Below, one piece after another: positions 54,656-63,918 of a stretch of 64,000 nucleotides of DNA. The number at the start of each line of letters is the position of its first letter. Within the stretch, counting starts at the first letter, position 1. The notes beneath the pieces were generated by a model. That model had not been told where the DNA came from and did not search any database. It saw only the letters and a list, made by a program, of their open reading frames with translations. The DNA lies in the NCBI RefSeq assembly GCF_030123065.1, contig NZ_CP126093.1:2112001-2176000 (forward strand), in the 5' to 3' direction. The position numbers were made by a program, and so were the translations under genes. Origin of the DNA: Neobacillus sp. DY30 (GTDB lineage: Bacteria; Bacillota; Bacilli; Bacillales; Cytobacillaceae).

Positions 54656-55123
54656 ATGGTATTATCTATAATTGTCTATATAGCGTGGTTAGGTATTGCA
54701 GTGTTTTATGCTATGAAGAAGCCATTTTCAAAAATTGAAATATCTGCCATCATTTTATTCGTTTTTATTATTGATATTAACCGGAGCTGGATCACTAATG
54801 ATGAACTGAAATATATTACATATTCCGAGGTTCCACTAAAGTATATTGCATATATTATTGATCGTACTTTTATTACTCCATTATTTATAGCAATTGGAAT
54901 AAATAGTATTCCAAGAAACTCGACATTGTTAAAGAAAACTACAGCAATCCTTATTTCTTCCTTTGTTTTAATTTTAATTAGAATTGTGTTACTCAGTTTT
55001 AATGTTGTTCATTACCATCAATGGAATTTGATTTATGATTATCTATACTTTGTTTTACTATACTTGTTAGGATATTTTATTTTATATTGTTACAACTCAT
55101 TTGTTCTAAAGGAGCTAAAATGA
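54656..55123 (+). CDS. Small multi-pass membrane protein, first of a coupled pair
   Basis: 155 residues with four to five predicted membrane helices. Conserved-looking Asp/Arg/Trp residues lie between helices (IIDINRSWITNDELKY), a layout like the CBO0543 family and relatives found in Bacillus. AAAGGTGGA precedes the ATG. The next gene begins 2 bp after its stop, so they are translated together. Function unknown. Confidence 0.65.
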   Translation: MVLSIIVYIAWLGIAVFYAMKKPFSKIEISAIILFVFIIDINRSWITNDELKYITYSEVPLKYIAYIIDRTFITPLFIAIGINSIPRNSTLLKKTTAILISSFVLILIRIVLLSFNVVHYHQWNLIYDYLYFVLLYLLGYFILYCYNSFVLKELK

Positions 55124-55124
55124 A

Positions 55125-55619
55125 ATGATTTGGATCGACAACTTTAGCTTGAATGAGATATCACTAATCATCATGAATATTATCGCCTACTCCTTAATGA
55201 AGTTTTTACCAAAAAAACTTAGCAGGGAAGTAACTTTTATAAGTGTACTTGCAGGATTATCAACAGGAATGTTATTTGATTTTACGCTTGGTGGAGGCCC
55301 TGTAGATTTTTATAAACAAAATGATAGTAATCACTATGAATTATTTGATGTCTTCTATTATACATTATTTGCTCCGTTTGGTTATTTTTATATGTATTTT
55401 TATCATGTATTACGGATTAATAAAATAACATTTATCTTTTATGTAACTGTTTGGTCTCTTATTGGTTTAACCTTTCAATGGATAGCTAGCCTTCTGCATA
55501 TCCTTACTTATCAAAATAACTATCAATTATCGTATTCTTTTCCTATTTTCTTACTGATTCAAACTTTGACGGGGATCTTTTACGTTTTCATTACTAGTAA
55601 TAATAAAAAATTGGTCTAA
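55125..55619 (+). CDS. Small multi-pass membrane protein, second of a coupled pair
   Basis: 164 residues with four to five predicted membrane helices and an internal polar loop (LGGGPVDFYKQNDSNHYELFDVFYY) of the kind seen in CBO0543-type proteins. Its ribosome binding site AAAGGAGC is inside the upstream gene. A hairpin terminator follows. The pair probably forms a membrane heteromer; function unknown. Confidence 0.65.
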   Translation: MIWIDNFSLNEISLIIMNIIAYSLMKFLPKKLSREVTFISVLAGLSTGMLFDFTLGGGPVDFYKQNDSNHYELFDVFYYTLFAPFGYFYMYFYHVLRINKITFIFYVTVWSLIGLTFQWIASLLHILTYQNNYQLSYSFPIFLLIQTLTGIFYVFITSNNKKLV

Positions 55620-55654
55620 AGATATATTCATTAAAGAATTGTCTTAAAGGTAAG

Positions 55655-55685
55655 GGAGGACAGTATTTGATACTGTTCTCCTTTT
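55655..55685 (+). terminator. Terminator of the membrane protein pair
   Basis: GGAG-G-ACAGTAT TTG ATACTGT-T-CTCC stem followed by TTTTCC. Confidence 0.75.
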
Positions 55686-55743
55686 CCGTGTACAGGATAC
55701 AAGGACCGAGTGGTAGTCAGTCATTTCTTTTTGTATAATGATT

Positions 55744-55760
55744 GTAGCAAACTGCAACAG
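55744..55760. promoter_or_regulatory. Possible regulator site before the PrpR-like gene
   Basis: TGTAGCAAACTGCAACA, an imperfect TTGCA-type palindrome shortly before the ribosome binding site, related to the TTGCAA...TTGCAA centre at 57543-57555. Could be an autoregulatory site. Confidence 0.35.
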
Positions 55761-55773
55761 AGGGGGTAATGTT

Positions 55774-57540
55774 TTGGCGATAAAAACTTTATTTATTGCA
55801 CCATATAGAGGGCTAAAGGAATTAGCGACGGTCCTAGCTAAACAGCAAAATGACCTTGATATTGTGATAGAAGAAGCGGATTTAGGCGATGCAATTCCTG
55901 TAGTAAAGGAAAATGAAAATAAAGGCATACAATTCATTATTAGTCGCGGTGGGACAGCAAAGTTAATCAGTCAATTCACCAATATACCGGTCGTTGAAAT
56001 TAAGTTATCTGGTTATGATATTTTAAGAACCTTAACGTTGATTAAAGATTATCAAATGAAGGTTCATATGATTGGTTTTCCTAATATATGTAATGATGTT
56101 TTATCCGTCGCCAATTTATTAACTATTGATATATCCTATACGGTTGTTCATCAAAAAGAAGAAGTAGCGAATGCTGTTAAGGAAGCTTGGAAGAATGGTG
56201 CTCAGCTTATCCTGGGTGATACGATTACCGTAAATACAGCTGAAAGTTTCGGTTTGCAGGGAATGATGATCACAACGGGCAAGGAATCAGTGCTGGAAGT
56301 TTTTGACCAAGTAAGACAGATGAATCGGGCCATGAAGCAATTAGAATCGGACTACTCTGTATATAAGAATTTCATTCATTCTATGAAGGATTGTGTTGTA
56401 ATCTTTCAAGAAAGCGGCAAAATTGTTTTTGCTAATCAAGCATTTATTCAGAAACTTTATAAGAAAAATAAAGAAATCAATCAACTTTCGATATTTAGTC
56501 TGCCAGAAGATTTTCTCCCGTTAATCGATGAGTTATTGGCGATTAAAACCCCTTATTCGATGATTAATAAAAATATGGTACTAGATGGTGAGGGTTTACG
56601 TGTGACTGCTGGACGAATAGATCACGGTAAATATTACTATTTTAGAATTCATGAAAAAGATGTTGAGGGGAAAAAGAATATAGAAGTACATAAAGGCCGT
56701 ATTCCCAAAACATCTCTTGCTCAATTAGTAACGACAAGCCCTATTATGAAAAATGTGTTAACAAAAGCAAGGACAGCGGCAGACACGAAGGATCCCCTTA
56801 TCATTTGGGGGGCTAATGGTGTTGGTAAAAAGTTTCTCGCTTCCTCGATCCATTCTGAGAGTGAAAATCGTAATAGTCAATTTGTAGAACTTGTGATTCA
56901 AACTGATTCATCAACTGTCACCGAAGAAATTGGATTTGTACTTTCCACCCTTGAAAAAACAACTGTGTATGTACTAGGATTTGAACTTATTTCTAAAGAA
57001 CGGCAAAAAGAGATGATGGAACTTATTACGAATAAACAAATAAGAGCTATCTTTTCTTTTTCATTCGATCCAGGTAAGAATACTAATTTATTCCAAAGGG
57101 AAATAATAAGTCTATTGAATGCAAACTCTATTTATATGCCAACCTTAAAAGAAAGAAACGAGGACTTAGGAGAGTTAATTCGGTTGTTCGTAAGTATTTT
57201 TAATGCTCAATTTGGAAAACAAGTGGTGGGGATTAAGGAAGAGGCACTAGAATATCTCAGAAATTTCTCATGGACAGAAAACGTTAAACAACTAAAGAGT
57301 TTGGTAAAGGATTTGGTCATTGCCTCAGAAGGGGATTATATTGATAGTCAGGTAATTAATAACGTATCTCTTGATGACTCAATGGTGAGAAAGGGATCTG
57401 AGATTGACCTAACCAAAACGTTAGAAGAAATTGAAAAAGAAGTGATCCTTAAAGTTCTCAAAGAAGAAAATATGAATCAAACCAAAGCTGCTAAGCGCTT
57501 GGGAATTAACCGTACGACCTTATGGAGGAAAATAAATTAA
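55774..57540 (+). CDS. PrpR-type regulator with degenerate AAA+ domain
   Basis: 588 residues from a TTG at 55774, 8 nt after GAGGGGG; the longer frame has no binding site. An N-terminal PrpR sensor domain (about 5-190: FIISRGGTAKLISQ..IPVVEIKLSGYDILRTL) is followed by a PAS-like region (about 205-300). The AAA+-like domain (about 320-520) has Walker A WGANGVGKKFLA but lacks the GAFTGA loop needed to contact sigma-54. A Fis-type helix-turn-helix ends the protein (about 545-588: NQTKAAKRLGINRTTLWRKI). It probably acts on sigma-A promoters or as a repressor. It sits directly upstream of the permease, kinase and dehydrogenase and is their likely regulator. Confidence 0.85.
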   Translation: MAIKTLFIAPYRGLKELATVLAKQQNDLDIVIEEADLGDAIPVVKENENKGIQFIISRGGTAKLISQFTNIPVVEIKLSGYDILRTLTLIKDYQMKVHMIGFPNICNDVLSVANLLTIDISYTVVHQKEEVANAVKEAWKNGAQLILGDTITVNTAESFGLQGMMITTGKESVLEVFDQVRQMNRAMKQLESDYSVYKNFIHSMKDCVVIFQESGKIVFANQAFIQKLYKKNKEINQLSIFSLPEDFLPLIDELLAIKTPYSMINKNMVLDGEGLRVTAGRIDHGKYYYFRIHEKDVEGKKNIEVHKGRIPKTSLAQLVTTSPIMKNVLTKARTAADTKDPLIIWGANGVGKKFLASSIHSESENRNSQFVELVIQTDSSTVTEEIGFVLSTLEKTTVYVLGFELISKERQKEMMELITNKQIRAIFSFSFDPGKNTNLFQREIISLLNANSIYMPTLKERNEDLGELIRLFVSIFNAQFGKQVVGIKEEALEYLRNFSWTENVKQLKSLVKDLVIASEGDYIDSQVINNVSLDDSMVRKGSEIDLTKTLEEIEKEVILKVLKEENMNQTKAAKRLGINRTTLWRKIN

Positions 57541-57568
57541 CGTTGCAAATTGCAACGTTAATTTATTT
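57530..57568. terminator. Perfect 19-bp inverted repeat across the regulator stop codon
   Basis: AAATAAATTAACGTTGCAA and TTGCAACGTTAATTTATTT are separated by one base. The arm includes the regulator stop codon and is followed by T-rich DNA. It may serve as a terminator, as an operator (TTGCAA-A-TTGCAA centre), or both. Confidence 0.7.
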
Positions 57569-57626
57569 TTATTATTTTTTTAAAAAAACTATTGCAATAT
57601 TGAACATAAGTATCTATAATCACATT

Positions 57627-57641
57627 TGTAAGCGCATTACA
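57627..57641 (+). promoter_or_regulatory. cre-like site before the permease gene
   Basis: TGTAAGCGCATTACA, a cre-like palindrome with one extra base. A second TGTAAGCGCAAATA starts at 57719. CcpA control is plausible for both. Confidence 0.5.
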
Positions 57642-57752
57642 TTTAGAACAAAAAAGAACAGTGTTGCATTTTTGATCTATTTTATTTTTTATCATAGGAA
57701 AGAGCGTTTTCATTAGAATGTAAGCGCAAATAAAAACAAAGGGGATATTACA

Positions 57753-58730
57753 ATGAAAATTAAACAAACGTTGGATAGAATTCCAGGCGGAATGATGGTA
57801 GTACCTTTATTGCTGGCTGCTACTATTAATACATTTGCTCCAAATCTACTTCGCATTGGTAATTTTACAGAGGCTTTATTTGTAAATGGAGCAGGGACGC
57901 TAATTGCACTTTTCTTGCTTTGTGCAGGGGCTCAAATAAATGTTCGAAATATCGGAGTATCAGTTAGTAAAGGTGCAACTCTTCTTTTTGTTAAATGGGT
58001 AGTGGGTGCGATTGTTGGTTTAGTAGCCTTTATGATGGCAGATGCAAATGGTTTATTCTTTGGATTAGTTCCAATGGCGATTATTGCAGCCATGACAAAT
58101 AGTAATGGCGGCTTATACATGGCTTTAGTTGGTCAATATGGTAAGGCTGACGACAAAGCAGCTTATTCACTATTAGCACTAAATGATGGTCCTTTCTTAA
58201 CAATGGTAGCATTGACGATTTTCGGTACAATGGGATTTATTGAAGGAATGTTCTCGGCAACGGCATTTATTTCTGTACTACTTCCAATCGTTGTAGGTTT
58301 TATTCTTGGTAATTTAGATGGTGAAATGAGAGAATTCTTTGCAAAAGGAAGCGACATGTTAATTCCGTTCTTTGCCTTCGCTTTAGGTATGGGAATTAAC
58401 TTCCAAGCAATTATTACAGGTGGATTAGCTGGTATTGCCATTGGAATCATGACTGTTTTACTAACAGGTTCAGTATCATACTTCGTTTTCAAAACACTTA
58501 AATGGAACCCAATTGTAGGTGCTGCTGAAGGATCTACTGCAGGAAATGCGGTTGCTACACCGGCTGCTATTGCAGCGGCAAGCCCGGCATTTGCGGCGAA
58601 CGTTGAATTAGCGACAGTTCAGGTTGCTGCTAGTGTAGTAACGACTGCTATTCTTTTACCGCTGTTTGTTGCTTTTCTTGTGAAACGTTTAGAGAAAAAG
58701 GGTAAAACTGCATCAACTAATTTCCAATAA
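57753..58730 (+). CDS. kdgT: KdgT-family acid-sugar permease
   Basis: 325 residues with about ten membrane helices. It has the 2-keto-3-deoxygluconate permease family features: RIPGGMMVVPLLLAA at the start, LCAGAQINVRNIGVSVSKGA near 57, and ITGGLAGIAIGI and AAEGSTAGNAVATPAAIAAASP near 255. Although the family name refers to ketodeoxygluconate, its neighbours here (DUF1537 kinase and PdxA2) point to threonate or erythronate as substrate. AAGGGG precedes the ATG. A hairpin follows the gene before the kinase. Confidence 0.85.
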   Translation: MKIKQTLDRIPGGMMVVPLLLAATINTFAPNLLRIGNFTEALFVNGAGTLIALFLLCAGAQINVRNIGVSVSKGATLLFVKWVVGAIVGLVAFMMADANGLFFGLVPMAIIAAMTNSNGGLYMALVGQYGKADDKAAYSLLALNDGPFLTMVALTIFGTMGFIEGMFSATAFISVLLPIVVGFILGNLDGEMREFFAKGSDMLIPFFAFALGMGINFQAIITGGLAGIAIGIMTVLLTGSVSYFVFKTLKWNPIVGAAEGSTAGNAVATPAAIAAASPAFAANVELATVQVAASVVTTAILLPLFVAFLVKRLEKKGKTASTNFQ

Positions 58731-58739
58731 ATAAATTAG

Positions 58740-58771
58740 AGGAACCATTCAATTTTCTGAATGGCTTTCTC
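58740..58771 (+). terminator. Hairpin between permease and kinase genes
   Basis: GAACCATTCA/TGAATGGCTTTC stem with a 6-nt loop and T-rich tail; probably a partial terminator setting different levels in the operon. Confidence 0.65.
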
Positions 58772-58837
58772 TATTATTGTAATCTATTAAAATATAGAAT
58801 AATTGTAGTTTTCTATAGACAGTAAGGAGTGCAAACA

Positions 58838-60127
58838 ATGAAATTAGCCATTATTGCAGATGATTTAACGGGAGCTAACGACAGTGGAGTACAGCTAGCG
58901 AAGTTCGGTTTGAAAACATCTGTATTATTTGGACTAGATAAAAAAGCCGTTCATGATTCAGAAGCTGTCGTCTTTGATACGGATAGCCGTTCGATTGACA
59001 AAAATGAGGCGTACCATAAAGTTTTTGAAGTTATGCAATTTCTAAAAGAACAAGGTGTTAAAAATATTTATAAAAAAATTGACTCAACATTGAGAGGGAA
59101 TTTGGGCAGCGAGATTGATGCTGTTTACGAAACAATAAAACCAGATTTTGTTTTCATCGTTCCAGGGTATCCTAAAAATGGGAGAACAGTAATAAATGGT
59201 CATCATTATTTAAATGGGATTCTTTTAAATGAAACTGAAATTGCCAATGATCCCAAAACTCCAGTTACAGAATCTCATATACCGACTCTATTAATGCAAC
59301 AAACGAACCGAACTGTTGGTTTAATTGAGAAAGATGTTTTGCGAAATGGGAAAGTCAGCATTCTACAACAAGTCGAAGAATTTGCAAAAAAAGGTATTTC
59401 CTATATTGTTGTTGATTCAGAAACAGAAGAAGATTTGGAAATGATTTTAAGATATACAAAGGAAGTTAACTTTACTATCACTTGGGTAGGATCTGCCGGA
59501 CTAGCTAATTATCTCCCTGCATATTACGAAATTGAAAAGACAGAGAGCCAATTGTCGATTCCATCCCATAATAAACCTATACTAACTGTGGTAGGCAGTG
59601 TAAATAAAAATTCCAGACACCAGTTAAGTGTTGTACTAAAGAAAGATGGTGTGACTGGAATTAAAGTGGAATCCTACAAAGCGGTTTCGTGTGAAGAGGA
59701 ACGAACAGCGGAAATCACAAACGTGGTAAAGTCTGCCAGATCTGCAGTCAAAAATGGTCATGATGTTGTCATTTACACTACTGGCGAAACAAAAGATATA
59801 GAAAAAGCAAGAAAAACTGGGAAAGAAAATGGCTTTAATTATACAGAAACGAGTAATGAAATTGTCAAAATGATGGGTGAAATATGTGCTGCATTGATTG
59901 AGGATAAGCTATTTAAAGGGATAGTAATGACTGGCGGCGACACGGCAAAACAAGTATGTGAAATATGGGGCGTAAAAGGCTTTTATCTGCATGATGAATT
60001 AGAAATAGGTGTACCGATTTCAACATTTATCGGCATAGAAGACATCTTTGTCATTACAAAAGCTGGTGGTTTTGGGAAAGAAACGGTGTTTGTTCACGCA
60101 ATTGATAAGTTAAAAGGAGTGCTTTAA
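58838..60127 (+). CDS. dtnK: DUF1537 four-carbon acid sugar kinase
   Basis: 429 residues. The ATG at 58838 is 8 nt after AAGGAG. The N-terminal substrate domain starts IIADDLTGANDSGVQLAKFG (residues 4-23) and has KKIDSTLRGNLGSEIDA. The C-terminal nucleotide-binding domain has VGSVNKNSRHQ, FKGIVMTGGDTAKQV and a Gly-rich end ITKAGGFG. Enzymes of this family phosphorylate D-threonate, L-threonate or D-erythronate at O4. Pairing with a PdxA2 homologue is the known arrangement for D-threonate-type use, giving 4-phosphate then dihydroxyacetone phosphate. Exact stereochemistry cannot be read from sequence. The PdxA2 start codon directly follows its stop. Confidence 0.85.
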   Translation: MKLAIIADDLTGANDSGVQLAKFGLKTSVLFGLDKKAVHDSEAVVFDTDSRSIDKNEAYHKVFEVMQFLKEQGVKNIYKKIDSTLRGNLGSEIDAVYETIKPDFVFIVPGYPKNGRTVINGHHYLNGILLNETEIANDPKTPVTESHIPTLLMQQTNRTVGLIEKDVLRNGKVSILQQVEEFAKKGISYIVVDSETEEDLEMILRYTKEVNFTITWVGSAGLANYLPAYYEIEKTESQLSIPSHNKPILTVVGSVNKNSRHQLSVVLKKDGVTGIKVESYKAVSCEEERTAEITNVVKSARSAVKNGHDVVIYTTGETKDIEKARKTGKENGFNYTETSNEIVKMMGEICAALIEDKLFKGIVMTGGDTAKQVCEIWGVKGFYLHDELEIGVPISTFIGIEDIFVITKAGGFGKETVFVHAIDKLKGVL

Positions 60128-61123
60128 ATGAAACCAATTATCGGAATTACTATGGGAGATGCTGCAGGAATTGGGCCAGAAATAATTGTTAAATCGTTAA
60201 TGGACAAGGATATTTATGATCAATGCCAACCGGTAGTGATTGGTGATGCGAAAATTTTAGAGCGAGTAAAACCAATTGTGAATGCTGATGTACAAATCAA
60301 TGTGATTAATACTGTATCAGAAGCAAAAAACGAGTTTGGAATAATAGATGTCATTGATTTAGACTTACTTCCGGTTGATTTGCCATTCGGTCAAGTATCA
60401 GGTGATGCGGGAAATGCTGCTTATCAATACATTGCCAAAGCTGTAGCCTTAGCGAAGGAAAAAGAAATCAATGCCATCTGTACAGCTCCACTAAACAAAG
60501 AGGCTATGCATAAAGGTGGTCATCTGTATCCAGGTCACACGGAAATTTTGGCGAAATTGACGGACACAGAAGATTTTTCAATGATGCTGACAGCACCAAA
60601 CTTAAAAGTAATCCATCTCACTACACATGTCGGTTTGATCAAAGCAATTGAAATGATTAATCCGGAGAGAACTTACAAGGTAATAAAATTAGCACATGAT
60701 ACATTATCAAGAGCGGGAATTAAAAACCCAAGTGTGGCTGTTTGTGGAATCAACCCACATGCCGGTGAAAATGGGCTTTTCGGTAATGGTGAGGAAGAAG
60801 AAAAACTAATTCCTGGAATCGAAAAGGCTAAAGCAGAAGGAATTAATGCTTCCGGACCGCACCCAGCAGACACTCTATTTTTCCGTGCGGCTCGTGGCGA
60901 CTTTGATATTGTTGTGGCGTGTTATCATGATCAAGGTCACGCACCGATTAAAGTAATGGGGATAGAAGATGGTGTAAACATTACGGTAGGATTGAAAGGC
61001 GGGGTTATCCGTACATCCGTTGACCATGGCACTGCGTTTGATATTGCTGGAAAAAACATTGCTGATTCAAGGAGTATGAAAGCAGCTATAAAGTCAGCCA
61101 TTGAACTTGCACCAAGAGATTAA
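60128..61123 (+). CDS. pdxA2: PdxA2-type 4-phospho-threonate dehydrogenase
   Basis: 331 residues. It has the PdxA family start GITMGDAAGIGPEIIVK and metal ligands in HLYPGHTEILAKL, LTTHVGL and VACYHDQGHAPIKVMGI (near residues 136, 160 and 270). ICTAPLNKEAM and VGLKGGVIRTSVDHGTAFDIAG are also present. True PdxA acts in vitamin B6 synthesis; paralogues placed beside DUF1537 kinases oxidise and decarboxylate 4-phosphothreonate to dihydroxyacetone phosphate. Its position, with the start directly after the kinase stop, favours PdxA2. The ribosome binding site AAAGGAG lies in the end of the kinase gene. Confidence 0.88.
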   Translation: MKPIIGITMGDAAGIGPEIIVKSLMDKDIYDQCQPVVIGDAKILERVKPIVNADVQINVINTVSEAKNEFGIIDVIDLDLLPVDLPFGQVSGDAGNAAYQYIAKAVALAKEKEINAICTAPLNKEAMHKGGHLYPGHTEILAKLTDTEDFSMMLTAPNLKVIHLTTHVGLIKAIEMINPERTYKVIKLAHDTLSRAGIKNPSVAVCGINPHAGENGLFGNGEEEEKLIPGIEKAKAEGINASGPHPADTLFFRAARGDFDIVVACYHDQGHAPIKVMGIEDGVNITVGLKGGVIRTSVDHGTAFDIAGKNIADSRSMKAAIKSAIELAPRD

Positions 61124-61129
61124 TCATAG

Positions 61130-61168
61130 AAAGATCCTTTCTTATATAAGAAGGGGTCTTTTTTTTGG
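61130..61168 (+). terminator. Terminator of the acid-sugar operon
   Basis: AAAGATCCTTTCTT/AAGAAGGGGTCTTT stem with a short loop and eight T. The following stretch to 61531 is AT-rich; it must hold the xylanase promoter, but I cannot fix -35/-10 elements or another gene. Confidence 0.85.
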
Positions 61169-61528
61169 GCAAGGCACTCAAACATAATTGGAGTTACTTA
61201 GAGATTTTGGATATACGTTGTAAGTTATATAGTACGTATATTTGTGGAACTGCTTTTTGTTTTTTAGGATAGTTAGTCTATTTGGTAAACAAACTTTTTT
61301 GTGATGATCGTGATACTCAAAAGGTAATAAAATCAACCGTGAAAATAGTCACCTTGTAAATGATGTGTACATTTTTGTATAGTGAATATACCTATTATGG
61401 AGTTGAAAACCTTTAATAGTAAAAGTAAGACCTTTACTTTGTTTGGTATATAGACAAAGTTATTTACGTTACAATAAATTCAGAAAAAGAAGAATACTCT
61501 TTTAAATCTATTAAAAAAGGGAGATTAA

Positions 61529-62776
<1,248 letters not shown>

Positions 62777-62794
62777 GATAATAGAAAAATAAAA

Positions 62795-62837
62795 AAGCTA
62801 GCAAGGTTGACCAATCGTTGACCTTGTTAGCTTTTTT
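62795..62837 (+). terminator. Terminator of xynA, member of a repeated pair
   Basis: AAGCTAGCAAGGTTGACC...GTTGACCTTGTTAGCTT long stem plus TTTTT. Hairpin and the following TTCTTATGAAAGAGTA resemble the terminator at 54470. Confidence 0.85.
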
Positions 62838-62875
62838 AAGTTCTTATGAAAGAGTATATTTAACTAGCCTTACCC

Positions 62876-63319
62876 TCAATTATTGGCAGACAAATCTTTG
62901 AGCATAAGAATATGGGGAATGCCATCTTCCATAAAGATATCAGATGAAGTCTGATAACCAAGTTTTTTATAAAAACCTTCTGCATGTGTTTGTCCATGTA
63001 ATTTAACCTTTGAGGCTCCCCGTTCTGACGCAATTTCTTCTAACGTGTTTATAATGGTTTTTCCAAGGCCGAATTTACGGTAAGGTTCGAGAATACAAAT
63101 TCTCTCTAATTTTCCTGCTCCATCGATAAACCTGATCCTTCCCGTTCCGACTGGTTGTTCATTGTATTGAACTAATATGTGTTCACAAAGTCCATTCAGT
63201 GTATCAAATTGATCAAATTCATCTTCCAGCGGTACGCCTTGTTCTTTTACAAATACTTCTTTTCGAATAGTAAATGCTGCTCTTAACTCTTCATCGGTTG
63301 TTACTCTTTTTGGATTCAT
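62876..63319 (-). CDS. GNAT family acetyltransferase
   Basis: 147 residues, GNAT fold. It has the N-terminal FTIRKEVFVKEQGVPLEDEFDQFD (YjcF/ElaA-like group), the acetyl-CoA loop LEPYRKFGLGKTII near 77-90, and ..KLHGQTHAEGFYKKLGYQT... It transfers acetyl to an unknown amine. AAGGACTG precedes the ATG. It is divergent from the MarR gene, and the intergenic TTGCAAATGCAA lies close to its start, so the MarR protein may control both. Confidence 0.85.
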   Translation of the reverse strand: MNPKRVTTDEELRAAFTIRKEVFVKEQGVPLEDEFDQFDTLNGLCEHILVQYNEQPVGTGRIRFIDGAGKLERICILEPYRKFGLGKTIINTLEEIASERGASKVKLHGQTHAEGFYKKLGYQTSSDIFMEDGIPHILMLKDLSANN

Positions 63320-63352
63320 TGTATCAGTCCTTTTTTATCCATCTTCATTTTG

Positions 63353-63364
63353 TTGCAAATGCAA
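63353..63364. promoter_or_regulatory. Palindromic operator between GNAT and MarR genes
   Basis: TTGCAAATGCAA. A related half, AAATGCAACAA, lies at about 63405-63415 near the MarR side. Candidate MarR binding sites. Confidence 0.5.
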
Positions 63365-63438
63365 TAAAACTTGTGTATATTTAAATTATATCATTTTTAT
63401 AGTAAATGCAACAAAAAATATTGGTTAAGGAGTTCAAA

Positions 63439-63891
63439 ATGAAAGAAATATTACGTGAAATCGGAATGATCGCTAGGGCATTAGATTCTATCAGTAATAT
63501 CGAATTTAAAGAGTATGACCTAACAAAAGGGCAGTATTTGTACCTTGTTCGAATATGTGAAAACCCTGGAATCATTCAAGAGAAGTTAGCTGAGATGATA
63601 AAAGTAGATCGAACAACAGCAGCCCGGGCTATTAAGAAACTTGAAATGAATGGTTTTATTGAAAAGAAACTAGATGAACATAATCAGAAAATAAAAAGAC
63701 TTTTCTGTACTGAGAAAGGGAAAACTGTTTATCCTTTCATAAAAAGAGAGAATGATCATTCCAATAAGGTTGCTTTAGAGGGACTTACTAAATTGGAAGT
63801 GGAGACACTTTTTAATCTTCTTCAAAGAGTAAGGAAAAATGTAGAAGTGGATTGGGAATTTGTTAAAAAAGGTAACAAAAGAATTTATTGA
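63439..63891 (+). CDS. MarR-family transcription regulator
   Basis: 150 residues with the winged helix at about 35-115: GQYLYLVRICENPGIIQEKLAEMIKVDRTTAARAIKKLEMNGFIEKKLDEHNQKIKRLFCTEKGK. Terminal helices serve dimerisation. The ATG at 63439 follows TAAGGAG; the in-frame ATG 33 bp upstream lacks a site. It is followed 27 bp later by another GNAT gene in the same direction, so it probably regulates flanking acetyltransferases. Confidence 0.9.
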   Translation: MKEILREIGMIARALDSISNIEFKEYDLTKGQYLYLVRICENPGIIQEKLAEMIKVDRTTAARAIKKLEMNGFIEKKLDEHNQKIKRLFCTEKGKTVYPFIKRENDHSNKVALEGLTKLEVETLFNLLQRVRKNVEVDWEFVKKGNKRIY

Positions 63892-63918
63892 TTATATAGA
63901 AGGAGAGACAGAACAAAA

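Noticed and set aside
57522..57716. 64-codon frame after the PrpR-like regulator
   Set aside because: It starts inside the regulator, crosses the 19-bp inverted repeat and covers the cre-like promoter region.
57560..57740. Sigma-54 promoter before kdgT
   Set aside because: No TGGCAC-N5-TTGCA match could be found, and the regulator lacks the sigma-54 contact loop.
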